A DNA stretch of 64,000 nt from JAIQET01 sp035542575 (GTDB taxonomy: Bacteria; Acidobacteriota; Terriglobia; Terriglobales; Acidobacteriaceae): the NCBI GenBank assembly GCA_035542575.1, contig DATKLE010000077.1:1-64000 (forward strand), written 5' to 3'. Both the position numbers and the translations under genes were made by a program. Below the pieces are notes generated by a model that was given only the letters and a program-made list of their open reading frames with translations, was not told the origin of the DNA and made no database searches. Of this stretch, positions 43,870 through 51,422 are shown one piece after another (within the stretch, counting starts at the first letter, position 1; the number at the start of each line of letters is the position of its first letter).

Positions 43870-43953
43870 CGGCTGTAACCGCGCGTTATACGTCAGCCAC
43901 GCTCGGTTTCTCCACTGGTCGCCACACCCTCCGGCGGTAACCTATGGCGTTCA

Positions 43954-43983
43954 TTGACATTTGTCGGCAGGGTGGGATATCTT
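43954..43983 (+). promoter_or_regulatory. Promoter of the rplM-rpsI cluster
   Basis: TTGACA (43954-43959, perfect), an 18-nt spacer and TATCTT (43978-43983). The leader to ATG 44091 would be about 100 nt. Confidence 0.6.
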
Positions 43984-44019
43984 TGAGGCTTCAGTAGTAC
44001 TGTGGTTGCCCGCCTGATT

Positions 44020-44043
44020 CCCCTGCGCGTTCGGCGCAAGGGG
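44020..44043 (+). other. Hairpin in the rplM leader
   Basis: CCCCTGCGC pairs with GCGCAAGGGG around a short loop, with one bulged base. It lies within the predicted rplM leader, 48 nt before the ATG, so it could be a control structure or a terminator for upstream transcription. A T-rich run follows later (44070-44078). Confidence 0.45.
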
Positions 44044-44090
44044 GCACTCAGCGGTCTTCTTTGCGTTTTTTATTTTCTGGGAGATCTGTA

Positions 44091-44534
44091 ATGTCAACCT
44101 ATTTCCCCAAAGAGGGGGAAATTGCGCGCAAGTGGTTCGTCGTGGATGCGTCAGGGCAGACGCTCGGGCGGCTGGCCTCGCAAGTTGCCCGCATCCTGAT
44201 GGGCAAGGAAAACCCGAAATACACGCCTTTCATTGACACCGGAGATCACGTCATCGTGATCAATGCCGAGCAAGTGAGGGTGACGGGCCTGAAGTCCGAG
44301 CAGAAGAAGTACCAGCATTACACCGGGTACCCGGGCGGCTTGCGTACCGAAGACTTTCGCAAGCGCTTTGCGCGGAAGCCGGAGTTGGTCGTCGAACAGG
44401 CCGTCGCGCGCATGCTTCCCAAGACCAAGATGGGCCGGCAGATGTTCAGCAAGCTAAAGGTCTATCGCGGAGACAAGCATCCGCACCAAGCGCAGAAGCC
44501 GGAAGCGAAGCAGCTCTTGGCTTCTGGCTCCTAG
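44091..44534 (+). CDS. rplM: Ribosomal protein L13
   Basis: 147 residues from ATG 44091 with GGGAG upstream. L13 motifs: KWFVVDASGQTLGRLASQVARILMG, YTPFIDTGDHVIVINA, TEDFRKRFARKPE, VARMLPKTKMGRQMFSKLKVY. The extreme C-terminus (LLASGS and the TAG stop) is encoded by heptamer array I, so the repeat extends into the coding sequence. Confidence 0.97.
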   Translation: MSTYFPKEGEIARKWFVVDASGQTLGRLASQVARILMGKENPKYTPFIDTGDHVIVINAEQVRVTGLKSEQKKYQHYTGYPGGLRTEDFRKRFARKPELVVEQAVARMLPKTKMGRQMFSKLKVYRGDKHPHQAQKPEAKQLLASGS

Positions 44535-44655
44535 CTGCTGGCAAGCGCGGTTCCGAAGAACGTAGTGTTCAGACAAGGTTTCAGAAAGGATTAATCGGCA
44601 GACAGCGCGGCTTCTTGATTGCTAGAAGCCAGTGGCTAGAAGCCCAAAGCTAAAA
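44514..44655. repeat. Heptamer inverted-repeat array I
   Basis: Arm 1: CTCTTGG, CTTCTGG, then CTCCTAG (containing the rplM stop) and CTGCTGG (44514-44541). Arm 2: GCTAGAA, GCCAGTG and three more units (44621-44655), the last including the A of the rpsI ATG. GGCTTCT in arm 1 pairs with AGAAGCC in arm 2. Confidence 0.85.
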
Positions 44656-45050
44656 TGGCAGAATTGGTTCAATACTACGGTACCGGTCGGCGCAAATCGG
44701 CAATCGCGCGCGTCTATTTGCGTCCGGGCACGGGGGAGTTCAAGGTCAACGGACGTCCTTTCGAGACCTATTTTGTGACGGAATCGCAGCGGGTTAGCGC
44801 CCGCCAGCCGTTGCTTTCGACCGAAACCGGGGGCGCGTTCAACATCGTGGCCAGAGTGTCTGGCGGGGGTGTGAACGGGCAGGCGGATGCCGTCAAACTG
44901 GGAATTGCCCGCGCCCTGATGCAGTTCAATGTCGAACTGCGCAAGAAGTTGAAGGCCGAAGGCATGGTGACGCGCGACTCTCGCGCCAAGGAACGCAAGA
45001 AGTACGGCCAGAAGGGCGCGCGCAAGCGCTTCCAGTATTCGAAGCGGTAA
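44655..45050 (+). CDS. rpsI: Ribosomal protein S9
   Basis: 131 residues. YGTGRRKSAIARVYLRPG at the start and the essential basic C-terminus KRFQYSKR are present. There is no Shine-Dalgarno: the bases before the ATG are the second arm of array I. It forms a cluster with rplM as in most bacteria. Confidence 0.97.
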   Translation: MAELVQYYGTGRRKSAIARVYLRPGTGEFKVNGRPFETYFVTESQRVSARQPLLSTETGGAFNIVARVSGGGVNGQADAVKLGIARALMQFNVELRKKLKAEGMVTRDSRAKERKKYGQKGARKRFQYSKR

Positions 45051-45052
45051 AT

Positions 45053-45110
45053 CAGTACCGAGTACCTAGTACCGAGTACCCAGTTGAGGTTCTGCTCGGT
45101 ACTCGGTACT
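45053..45110. repeat. Heptamer inverted-repeat array H
   Basis: Begins 2 nt after the rpsI stop. Arm 1: four units with the core AGTACC (CAGTACC, GAGTACC, and so on, 45053-45080) plus CAGTTGA. Arm 2: CGGTACT twice (45097-45110). Confidence 0.87.
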
Positions 45111-45211
45111 ACGAGCTAAATTCATCCCGTGCCTCGCGGTGCGGGGACGGGAATGGCAATCCGGGGCAGCCGTGGGGTGAGCGCCGGATGCAGATCAAAT
45201 AAGGAGGTTGA

Positions 45212-46123
45212 TTGGCTAACATCACCATGAAGGAGTTGCTCGAAGCGGGCGTCCACTTCGGGCATCAGACCAAGCGCTGGAATCCCAAGATGAAGGAGTA
45301 CATCTTCGGGGAGCGCAACGGGATCTACATTATTGACCTGCAGAAGACGCTGAAGATGTTCAAAGAGGCGTCCAAGTTCGTGCAGGAACTGGCCGCTCAG
45401 GGCAGGATTGTGCTCTTCGTGGGCACCAAGCGGCAGGCGCAGGACGCCATCGCCGAAGAGGCGCAGCGCTGCGGCGGGTTTTACGTGAACCAGCGCTGGC
45501 TGGGCGGACTGCTCACCAACTGGGTGACGGTGCAGAAGTCGGTGAAGCGGCTCAAGGAACTCGATGACATGGCCACGGATGGCCGCTACGAGCTGCTACC
45601 CAAGAAGGAAGTCATCAAACTGGAGCGCGAGCGCAAGCACCTGCAGGCCAACCTGGCGGGAATTAAGGAAATGACCCACCTGCCCGACGCAATTTTCGTA
45701 ATTGACTCGAACAAAGAGCAGATCGCGGTGCGCGAGGCTCGCAAGCTGGGAATTCCGGTGGTCGCCGTCGTGGACACCAACTGCGATCCCAGCGAAGTGG
45801 ACTATGTGATTCCGGGCAATGATGACGCGCTGCGCGCCATCCGCCTGTTTGCCTCGAAGATCGCCGATTCCGTGGTGGAAGGGTCACAGGTGGCTACTGA
45901 CAAGCAAACCGCCGAACTGGCCGCGGCAGCCGGTGCCGCCCAGCAGGCTGAGGCTGCGGCGGCAGAACCTGCGGCCGAGGGTGGAGGCGAAATCTCAGCC
46001 GCCGAAGCCGGCGCCGAAGACATCAGCATGGAAGACGTTCTGGGCGGCGGAACCAAGAAGCAGCCCGCGCCCGCCAAGGAAGGCGCCGACCAGGTGCCTG
46101 AGGTGGAGACGCAGGCGTACTAG
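45212..46123 (+). CDS. rpsB: Ribosomal protein S2 with long acidic/alanine tail
   Basis: 303 residues from TTG 45212, with AAGGAGG (45201-45207) 4 nt upstream. The S2 core is canonical: LEAGVHFGHQTKRWNPKMKEYIF, VNQRWLGGLLTNW, LPDAIFVIDSNKE and VAVVDTNCDPSEVDYVIPGNDDA. After about residue 235 an extension of about 65 residues rich in Ala, Glu and Gly follows, which most S2 proteins lack. Confidence 0.96.
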   Translation: MANITMKELLEAGVHFGHQTKRWNPKMKEYIFGERNGIYIIDLQKTLKMFKEASKFVQELAAQGRIVLFVGTKRQAQDAIAEEAQRCGGFYVNQRWLGGLLTNWVTVQKSVKRLKELDDMATDGRYELLPKKEVIKLERERKHLQANLAGIKEMTHLPDAIFVIDSNKEQIAVREARKLGIPVVAVVDTNCDPSEVDYVIPGNDDALRAIRLFASKIADSVVEGSQVATDKQTAELAAAAGAAQQAEAAAAEPAAEGGGEISAAEAGAEDISMEDVLGGGTKKQPAPAKEGADQVPEVETQAY

Positions 46124-46128
46124 ATGCG

Positions 46129-46152
46129 GTCGTCAGTCAGCAGTCGTCAGCC
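46129..46152. repeat. Heptamer array J1 (single arm)
   Basis: GTCGTCA, GTCAGCA and GTCGTCA, starting 5 nt after the rpsB stop. Confidence 0.7.
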
Positions 46153-46193
46153 ATTGCAGATCTCGACATCGAGTCCGCAGGACGACAGATATT

Positions 46194-46253
46194 AGCCCGG
46201 GGCGTGAGCCCCCGGGTGGGCGAGCAATCAGAGATTGAGTCCCGTAGGGACGG
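46194..46253. repeat. REP-like pair (CCCGGGG hairpin plus GTCCCGTAGGGAC)
   Basis: A hairpin of CCCGGGGC with GCCCCCGGG (46196-46216) is followed about 20 nt later by GTCCC-GTA-GGGAC (near 46239-46251). This two-hairpin pattern is of a kind I recall as dispersed in acidobacterial genomes. Confidence 0.6.
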
Positions 46254-46325
46254 CACTCCGCAACGCGATGAGGCAATCAGACCCGCGCGAGTCGTCCGGC
46301 GCGGGTCGAAGTTTGTAGGACAGCC

Positions 46326-46408
46326 GTTGGTCGATAGTCGTTCGCCGTTAGCAAAAGCACACGCCGAGCGCTGACCCGACGACCAACGACGAACGACCGA
46401 CGACAGAC
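46326..46408. repeat. Heptamer inverted-repeat array J2
   Basis: Arm 1: GTTGGTC, GATAGTC, then GTTCGCC and GTTAGCA (46326-46353). Arm 2: GACCAAC, GACGAAC, then GACCGAC and GACAGAC (46381-46408), ending 3 nt before the tsf ATG. GTTGGTC and GACCAAC are exact reverse complements. Confidence 0.87.
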
Positions 46409-46411
46409 TTT

Positions 46412-47065
46412 ATGAGTACTACAACGTTGAATATTTCCGCCGCACAAGTGAAAGAACTCCGGGAGAAGACCGGAGCACCCATGATGGATTGCAAGCAGGC
46501 CCTCACCGAGGCCAAAGGCGACATGGAACAGGCCGTGGTGTGGCTGCGCAAGAAGGGCGTATCCGTCGCCGCCAAGAAAGCGACCCGGGTGACCAGCGAA
46601 GGATCGGTGGCCAGCTACATCCACGCCGGCGGCAAGATCGGCGTGCTGGTGGAGGTCAATTGCGAAAGCGACTTCGTGGCCCGCACCGAGGACTTCAAGG
46701 AACTGGTGCACGATATCGCCATGCACATCGCCGCCAGCGACCCGAAGTTTGTCCGCAAGGAGGACGTAACGCCGGGGGCGTACGAGCGCGAGAAGGACAT
46801 CTACCGCTCGCAGGCCGCGGCCACGGGCAAGCCCCCCCAGGTCGTCGAGAAGATCGTCGAAGGCAAGATGAGCAAGTTCTACGAGGAGGTCTGCCTGTAC
46901 GAGCAGCCCTTCATCAAGGACCAGACGATCTCCATCGCGCAGCTCATCGCCACCAAGATCGGCAAGCTGGGCGAGAACATCGCGGTGCGCCGCTTTGCGC
47001 GCTTCAAGGTGGGCGAGGCGGGCGAGACCATCGCCGTCACAAAGCCGGAGCAGAAAGCGGAGTAA
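46412..47065 (+). CDS. tsf: Elongation factor Ts, short form
   Basis: 217 residues, shorter than E. coli EF-Ts (283). The N-terminal UBA-like domain (VKELREKTGAPMMDCKQALTEAKGDMEQA) and the core VLVEVNCESDFVARTEDFKELVHDIAMHIAA are present. The C-terminal region ends soon after VRRFARFKVGEAG. It exchanges GDP on EF-Tu. No Shine-Dalgarno: array J2 occupies the leader. Confidence 0.95.
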   Translation: MSTTTLNISAAQVKELREKTGAPMMDCKQALTEAKGDMEQAVVWLRKKGVSVAAKKATRVTSEGSVASYIHAGGKIGVLVEVNCESDFVARTEDFKELVHDIAMHIAASDPKFVRKEDVTPGAYEREKDIYRSQAAATGKPPQVVEKIVEGKMSKFYEEVCLYEQPFIKDQTISIAQLIATKIGKLGENIAVRRFARFKVGEAGETIAVTKPEQKAE

Positions 47066-47069
47066 ATCA

Positions 47070-47093
47070 GGGGCGCCACGGGCGCCCCTTTTT
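47070..47093 (+). terminator. Intrinsic terminator between tsf and pyrH
   Basis: GGGGCGCC, loop ACG, GGCGCCCC and five T. A perfect 8-bp GC stem, ending 17 nt before the pyrH ATG. Confidence 0.85.
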
Positions 47094-47110
47094 AGCGAGC
47101 GTCCAAAACA

Positions 47111-47827
47111 ATGCCAACACCCATCTTCAAGCGCATACTTCTCAAGCTGTCGGGCGAGGCCTTGGCGGCCAGCCAGGGCTTTGGCGTGGAAGCGGCGCGC
47201 ATCCATGAGATCGCTGCCGAGGTCGCTGAGGTGCGAGCGTTAGGGGTGCAGATCGCCATCGTAGTGGGCGGGGGAAATTTCTTCCGCGGGGTGGCCGAGC
47301 AGGCCCGTGAGATGGACCGGGTTTCTGCGGACCACATGGGCATGCTGGCGACGGTGATCAATGCGCTGGCGCTGCAGGATGCGCTTGAGAAGCAAGCCGT
47401 CTTCACCCGGGTGCAGTCGGCGATCGAGATGAACCAGGTGGCCGAGCCGTTTATCCGCCGCCGTGCCATCCGCCATCTGGAGAAGGACCGCGTAGTGATC
47501 TTCGCCGGGGGCACCGGCAATCCCTATTTTTCGACCGATACGGCTGCGTCCCTGCGCGCCATGGAAATCAAGGCCGAGGCCATCCTCAAGGCCACGAAAG
47601 TGGACGGCATTTACGACGCCGACCCCATGGTGGTCAAGGACGCCAAGAAGATCACCCAGATCACCTACATGGACGTGCTCAAGCGCGGATTGAAGGTGAT
47701 GGATTCGACCGCCATTTCCCTGTGCAAAGATAACAATCTACCCATCATCATCTTCAATTTGAATCAGCGGGGCAATATCCGGCGCGTAGTGACGGGAGAG
47801 AAGATAGGATCTCTGGTCAGCGCGTAA
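47111..47827 (+). CDS. pyrH: UMP kinase
   Basis: 238 residues. Amino-acid-kinase fold: RILLKLSGEALAA, VVGGGNFFRGV, FAGGTGNPYFSTDTAASLRAMEI and a late CKDNNLPIIIFNLNQRGNI. Phosphorylates UMP to UDP. Only 17 nt separate it from the tsf terminator, so its mRNA probably comes from read-through or from a promoter inside tsf. Confidence 0.95.
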   Translation: MPTPIFKRILLKLSGEALAASQGFGVEAARIHEIAAEVAEVRALGVQIAIVVGGGNFFRGVAEQAREMDRVSADHMGMLATVINALALQDALEKQAVFTRVQSAIEMNQVAEPFIRRRAIRHLEKDRVVIFAGGTGNPYFSTDTAASLRAMEIKAEAILKATKVDGIYDADPMVVKDAKKITQITYMDVLKRGLKVMDSTAISLCKDNNLPIIIFNLNQRGNIRRVVTGEKIGSLVSA

Positions 47828-47856
47828 TACACCGTGTCCTGACCTTCCGAAGCAAG

Positions 47857-48351
47857 ATGCTTGCTGGTTCCAGCGCGGCTGAGTCCTGTGCGGGCTGCGG
47901 ACTGGTGATTGCCGGCGGGATGGCCGGCTGTCAGTCCTTGATGGACGAGTGTCTGGCGCGTGACTTCAGCGATATTGCCTACTTCCGCCTGCATCGCCTG
48001 CTGGTGGATACCTATTCTCTTCAGCACCCGGAGCACTATTGTGCCTCAGCCAAGCGCCTTGCGGCCCACCTCACCGGACTCTGCTGGGCGCTCGAGCACG
48101 ACGGGAATCGCGCCGTGGGCAGTGAAGCGCTGCTGCGATGGCTGACCCGTAGCCCTCCCGTGGAACAACCGGAGTTCCCCCGTTTCCGCGGCACGCTCAC
48201 GATTGCCAGCGTGCATACGGTCCGCGATGCCAGCCGCTACGCCCAGGCCGTCGAACTCTGGGCGCGCGCCACGTGGGAAGCGTATGCCGCGCTGCAACCT
48301 CTGGCCCGCCGCTGGATTCACCAGGCGCTGAACCCCTCGCGAAAACCCTAA
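47857..48351 (+). CDS. DUF5946 family protein
   Basis: 164 residues as read from ATG 47857. CAGCGLVIAGGMAGCQSLMDECLARDFSD carries a Cys pair and the family start; AYFRLHRLLVDTYSLQHPEHYCASAKRLAAHLTGLCWALE is the family's core. DUF5946 proteins have no known function. The position between pyrH and frr interrupts the usual pyrH-frr order. Confidence 0.78.
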   Translation: MLAGSSAAESCAGCGLVIAGGMAGCQSLMDECLARDFSDIAYFRLHRLLVDTYSLQHPEHYCASAKRLAAHLTGLCWALEHDGNRAVGSEALLRWLTRSPPVEQPEFPRFRGTLTIASVHTVRDASRYAQAVELWARATWEAYAALQPLARRWIHQALNPSRKP

Positions 48352-48369
48352 GGCCAGGATGGTTCGGTT

Positions 48370-48375
48370 TATAAT
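48370..48375 (+). promoter_or_regulatory. -10 box TATAAT of frr
   Basis: Perfect TATAAT, about 36 nt before ATG 48412, with GGGAG ahead of the start. Confidence 0.55.
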
Positions 48376-48411
48376 GCAACGTTTTGTCACTACGGATTCA
48401 GGGAGCTGAGA

Positions 48412-49002
48412 ATGGCTCAACCGACCATGGCCGCGATTCCCGGGCTGAAGGACACCTACGTCCAGTTGCGCACCCGCATGGACAAGGCCGTCGAGGACTT
48501 CCGCAAAGAAATGGTGGCCACCCGCACCGGGCGCGCCAACGTGCACATGCTGGATGCCGTGAGTGTGGACTACTACGGTTCCCAGATGCCGCTCAACCAG
48601 ATTGCCCAGGTGCATGCGCCGGAAGCACAGCTGATCACGGTGCAGCCCTTCGATCCCACTTCGCTGGCTGCGATTGAGAAAGCCATTCGGACCGCAGACC
48701 TGGGGCTGAACCCGATGAACGACGGCAAGATCATCCGCGTGCCCGTGCCGGCGCTGACCGAAGAGCGGCGCAAGGAGATGGTCAAGCACCTGCACCGCGT
48801 GCTCGAAGACCACCGTACTGCGGTGCGCAATATCCGCCGCGATGGCAACGATGCCATCAAGAAAGCGCTGAAGGACAAGAAGATCACCGAAGACGAAGAG
48901 AAGCGGGCCATGGATGAGATCCAGAAGCTCACTGATGACGAAATCAAGAAGATGGAAGACATGAGCAAGGCGAAAGAGAAAGAGGTGCTGGAGATCAAGT
49001 AG
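48412..49002 (+). CDS. frr: Ribosome recycling factor
   Basis: 196 residues with a short N-terminal extension. MDKAVEDFRKEMVATRTGRAN, PLNQIAQVHAPEAQLITVQPFD, and VRNIRRDGNDAIKKALKDKKITEDEEKRAMDEIQKLTDD are diagnostic. Splits post-termination ribosomes with EF-G. Confidence 0.97.
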   Translation: MAQPTMAAIPGLKDTYVQLRTRMDKAVEDFRKEMVATRTGRANVHMLDAVSVDYYGSQMPLNQIAQVHAPEAQLITVQPFDPTSLAAIEKAIRTADLGLNPMNDGKIIRVPVPALTEERRKEMVKHLHRVLEDHRTAVRNIRRDGNDAIKKALKDKKITEDEEKRAMDEIQKLTDDEIKKMEDMSKAKEKEVLEIK

Positions 49003-49004
49003 CT

Positions 49005-49032
49005 GTCAGCCAGCAGCGGCCAGTCGTCAGCA
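49005..49032. repeat. Heptamer array K (single arm)
   Basis: GTCAGCC, AGCAGCG, then GCCAGTC and GTCAGCA, starting 2 nt after the frr stop and running into the terminator stem. Confidence 0.65.
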
Positions 49033-49055
49033 AAGCCGCGCCGGACACGGCTTTT
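49032..49055 (+). terminator. Intrinsic terminator of frr
   Basis: AAAGCCG and CGGCTTT pair over a 9-nt loop and are followed by a T-rich run. Confidence 0.7.
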
Positions 49056-49118
49056 GTGTTTTATTTGACGGGGATTAAGTGTCATTGTCTTGGGCGCTGC
49101 GCTTCGGATGTTTGCCCG

Positions 49119-49124
49119 TATAAT
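49119..49124 (+). promoter_or_regulatory. -10 box TATAAT of the molybdopterin oxidoreductase gene
   Basis: Perfect TATAAT ending 9 nt before ATG 49134; predicted leader of about 3 nt. No clear -35. Confidence 0.55.
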
Positions 49125-49133
49125 TTCAGAACC

Positions 49134-51278
49134 ATGAAGCGTGTCGTCCACGCCGCCTGTCCGCATGATTGTCCCGATGCCTGCGGCGTATTGATCAACG
49201 TCGAAGACGGACGCGCGACGAAAATTCAGGGCGATCCCGCTCACCCCATCACCCGCGGCTTTCTCTGTGCCAAGGTGGCAAAGTATCTCGATCGCGTGTA
49301 TTCCCCAGATCGCGTGTTGTATCCCCTGCGGAGAGTGGTTCCCAAGGGTCCATGTGGCGCGGGCACTCCTGTCCGCGAGGCTTTTCAGCGCATCACCTGG
49401 GACGAAGCGCTGGCTGAGATCACCGACCGCTTCAAGAGGATCGCTGCCGAATTCGGCAGCGAGGCCATCCTGCCCTACTCCTACGGCGGCACGCTAGGGA
49501 CGCTCAACGGCAGTTCCATGGACCGACGCTTCTTTCACCGGCTGGGCGCCTCGCAACTGGAGCGCACGATCTGCTCCGTGGCGGGAGAAGAAGGCCTGAA
49601 GTCCGTCATTGGCGTGAAGTGGGGAACGGAGCCGGAGCAGTTCGCGCACTCGCGGTACATCATTGCCTGGGCCGCCAATATCCACGGAAACAACGTCCAT
49701 TTGTGGCCTTTTATCGAGGAGGCCCGGCGCAAGGGCGCCAAGCTGGTGGTGATTGATCCTTACCGCACGCGCACCGCGGCTTGTGCCGACTGGTATTTGC
49801 CGCTCAATCCGGGAACGGATGCCGCGCTGGCCCTCGCCATGATGCACGTCATCATCAACGAGGGCCTTTACGATGCGGACTACGTCTCCCGATACACCCT
49901 AGGCTTCGAACGGCTCCGTCAGAAGGTGCAGGAATATCCTCCGCAACGCGTGGCGCAGTGGACGGGAATTTCCATCGCGGACACGGTAAAGCTGGCGCGG
50001 GAGTACGCCACCACAAGACCCGCCGTCATCCGGGTGAACTATGGGGTGCAGCGCTCGGAACGCGGCGGCATGGCGATGCGGGCGATCACCATGCTGCCTT
50101 GCATTACGGGTTCCTGGAAGGAGGTCGGTGGCGGATTGCAGCTCTCCACCAGTGGCGCCTTTGGGCTAAATCGTCAAGCGCTAGACCGGCCTGACCTGAT
50201 GGTGAAGGCGCTGGGCCGCCCAGCCCGCGTCGTGAACATGGTGGAACTGGGCAAGGCGCTGAACACGCTGCAGCATCCCCCCATCAAGGCGCTGTTCGTG
50301 TACAACTCGAACCCGGCGGCGGTGTGTCCCAACCAAAACGAGGTCACTCGCGGGTTGCGGCGGCCCGACCTGTTCACCGCGGTGCACGAGCAGTTTCTCA
50401 CCGATACCACCGACTATGCCGACATCGTGCTGCCGGCAACTACATTCTTTGAACACAAGGAGTTACAGACAGCCTACGGGCACTACTATGTGCAGATGTC
50501 CCACCCGGCGATTGAGCCGCTGGGCGAGTGCCGCAGCAATGTCGAGCTCTTCCGAGGATTGGCCGAGCGCATGGGATTCGAGGAAGAGTGCTTCCGCGAG
50601 TCGGTGGACCAGATGATGGACGCAGCCCTAGCCTCAGAGAATCCTTGGCTCTCAGGAATCGACCGGCAGCGGTTGGAGAGAGAAGGACATGTCAGGCTGA
50701 ACTTTGAAGACCAGTTGCCGAAGAAGAGTTTTCCGCTCCCGGTTCCGCGTTCTCAGCCGGGCTTCTTCCTTCCGTTTGCCGAGGGCAACTTTCCTACCGC
50801 CAGTGGGAAGGCAGAGCTTTACAGCCAGTCCCTGAAAGCACAGGGGCTGGATCCGGTGGCTGAGTTCACGCCTCCAAGTGAATCGCGGCACGGGGAGAAG
50901 GCGAAGGAGTTCCCGCTGGAGTTGTTAGCCCGGAAGGCGGACAACTTTCTCAACTCATCGTTTTCCAATGTTCCGGCAGTGCAGGAGATGGAGGAAGTCG
51001 GCCTGCTGGAGATCAACCGGGTGGATGCGGTGAAGCGGGGGATCACCGACGGCGACACCGTGCGAGTGTTTAATGGCCGCGGACACATCCTGCTGAAGGC
51101 CCGAGTGAATGGCGCGGTGCCGCCCGGGGTCGTATCCGCGCGGCTCTACTGGGCGAAGCTGGCGGCGGAGGGGCGAAACGCGAATGTCCTTACCTCCGAA
51201 AAACTTACGGACCTAGGCAACTCGGCCACGTTTTATTCCGTCTTGGTGGAAGTGGAGCTGTCCAGGCCGGCGTCGTGA
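49134..51278 (+). CDS. Molybdopterin-dependent oxidoreductase (DMSO reductase family)
   Basis: 714 residues from ATG 49134; an earlier in-frame start at 49056 precedes the -10 box and is unlikely. The N-terminus has four Cys for a [4Fe-4S] cluster (ACPHDCPDACGV and GFLCAK). SVAGEEGLKSVIG is near the expected Mo site, with no Sec or Cys at the formate dehydrogenase position that I can identify. FVYNSNPAAVCPNQNEV, PATTFFEHKELQTAYG and the C-terminal molybdopterin dinucleotide-binding domain follow. There is no twin-arginine signal, so it should act in the cytoplasm. The substrate is unknown, and no electron-transfer subunits lie beside it. Confidence 0.9.
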   Translation: MKRVVHAACPHDCPDACGVLINVEDGRATKIQGDPAHPITRGFLCAKVAKYLDRVYSPDRVLYPLRRVVPKGPCGAGTPVREAFQRITWDEALAEITDRFKRIAAEFGSEAILPYSYGGTLGTLNGSSMDRRFFHRLGASQLERTICSVAGEEGLKSVIGVKWGTEPEQFAHSRYIIAWAANIHGNNVHLWPFIEEARRKGAKLVVIDPYRTRTAACADWYLPLNPGTDAALALAMMHVIINEGLYDADYVSRYTLGFERLRQKVQEYPPQRVAQWTGISIADTVKLAREYATTRPAVIRVNYGVQRSERGGMAMRAITMLPCITGSWKEVGGGLQLSTSGAFGLNRQALDRPDLMVKALGRPARVVNMVELGKALNTLQHPPIKALFVYNSNPAAVCPNQNEVTRGLRRPDLFTAVHEQFLTDTTDYADIVLPATTFFEHKELQTAYGHYYVQMSHPAIEPLGECRSNVELFRGLAERMGFEEECFRESVDQMMDAALASENPWLSGIDRQRLEREGHVRLNFEDQLPKKSFPLPVPRSQPGFFLPFAEGNFPTASGKAELYSQSLKAQGLDPVAEFTPPSESRHGEKAKEFPLELLARKADNFLNSSFSNVPAVQEMEEVGLLEINRVDAVKRGITDGDTVRVFNGRGHILLKARVNGAVPPGVVSARLYWAKLAAEGRNANVLTSEKLTDLGNSATFYSVLVEVELSRPAS

Positions 51279-51298
51279 GGGCGGGGCCGGGGCAGGAC

Positions 51299-51329
51299 TT
51301 GGACGGTCGCCACTGCTCTACCGTATAAT
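51299..51329 (+). promoter_or_regulatory. Possible promoter of bamA
   Basis: TTGGAC (51299-51304), a 19-nt spacer and a perfect TATAAT (51324-51329), 93 nt before GTG 51423. Confidence 0.45.
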
Positions 51330-51422
51330 TGCGGTTTTCCATATTCCCGGAAGCTGAGGTAGTCGGCGATTCTTCCTTTTCATCAGGATAGCCCTGCAGG
51401 AACGAAGGGCAGGTGCGGGCGC

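Noticed and set aside
45053..45110. CRISPR array
   Set aside because: Units are only 7 nt with no spacers, so it is a tandem/inverted heptamer array.
47900..47935. Third copy of the GCCGGC-type REP
   Set aside because: The GC palindrome-like bases encode the conserved Cys/Gly start of the DUF5946 protein and lack the CTAC tail.
49134..51278. Formate dehydrogenase with selenocysteine
   Set aside because: No in-frame TGA occurs, and no Cys is evident at the Sec position; only the general molybdopterin family is supported.
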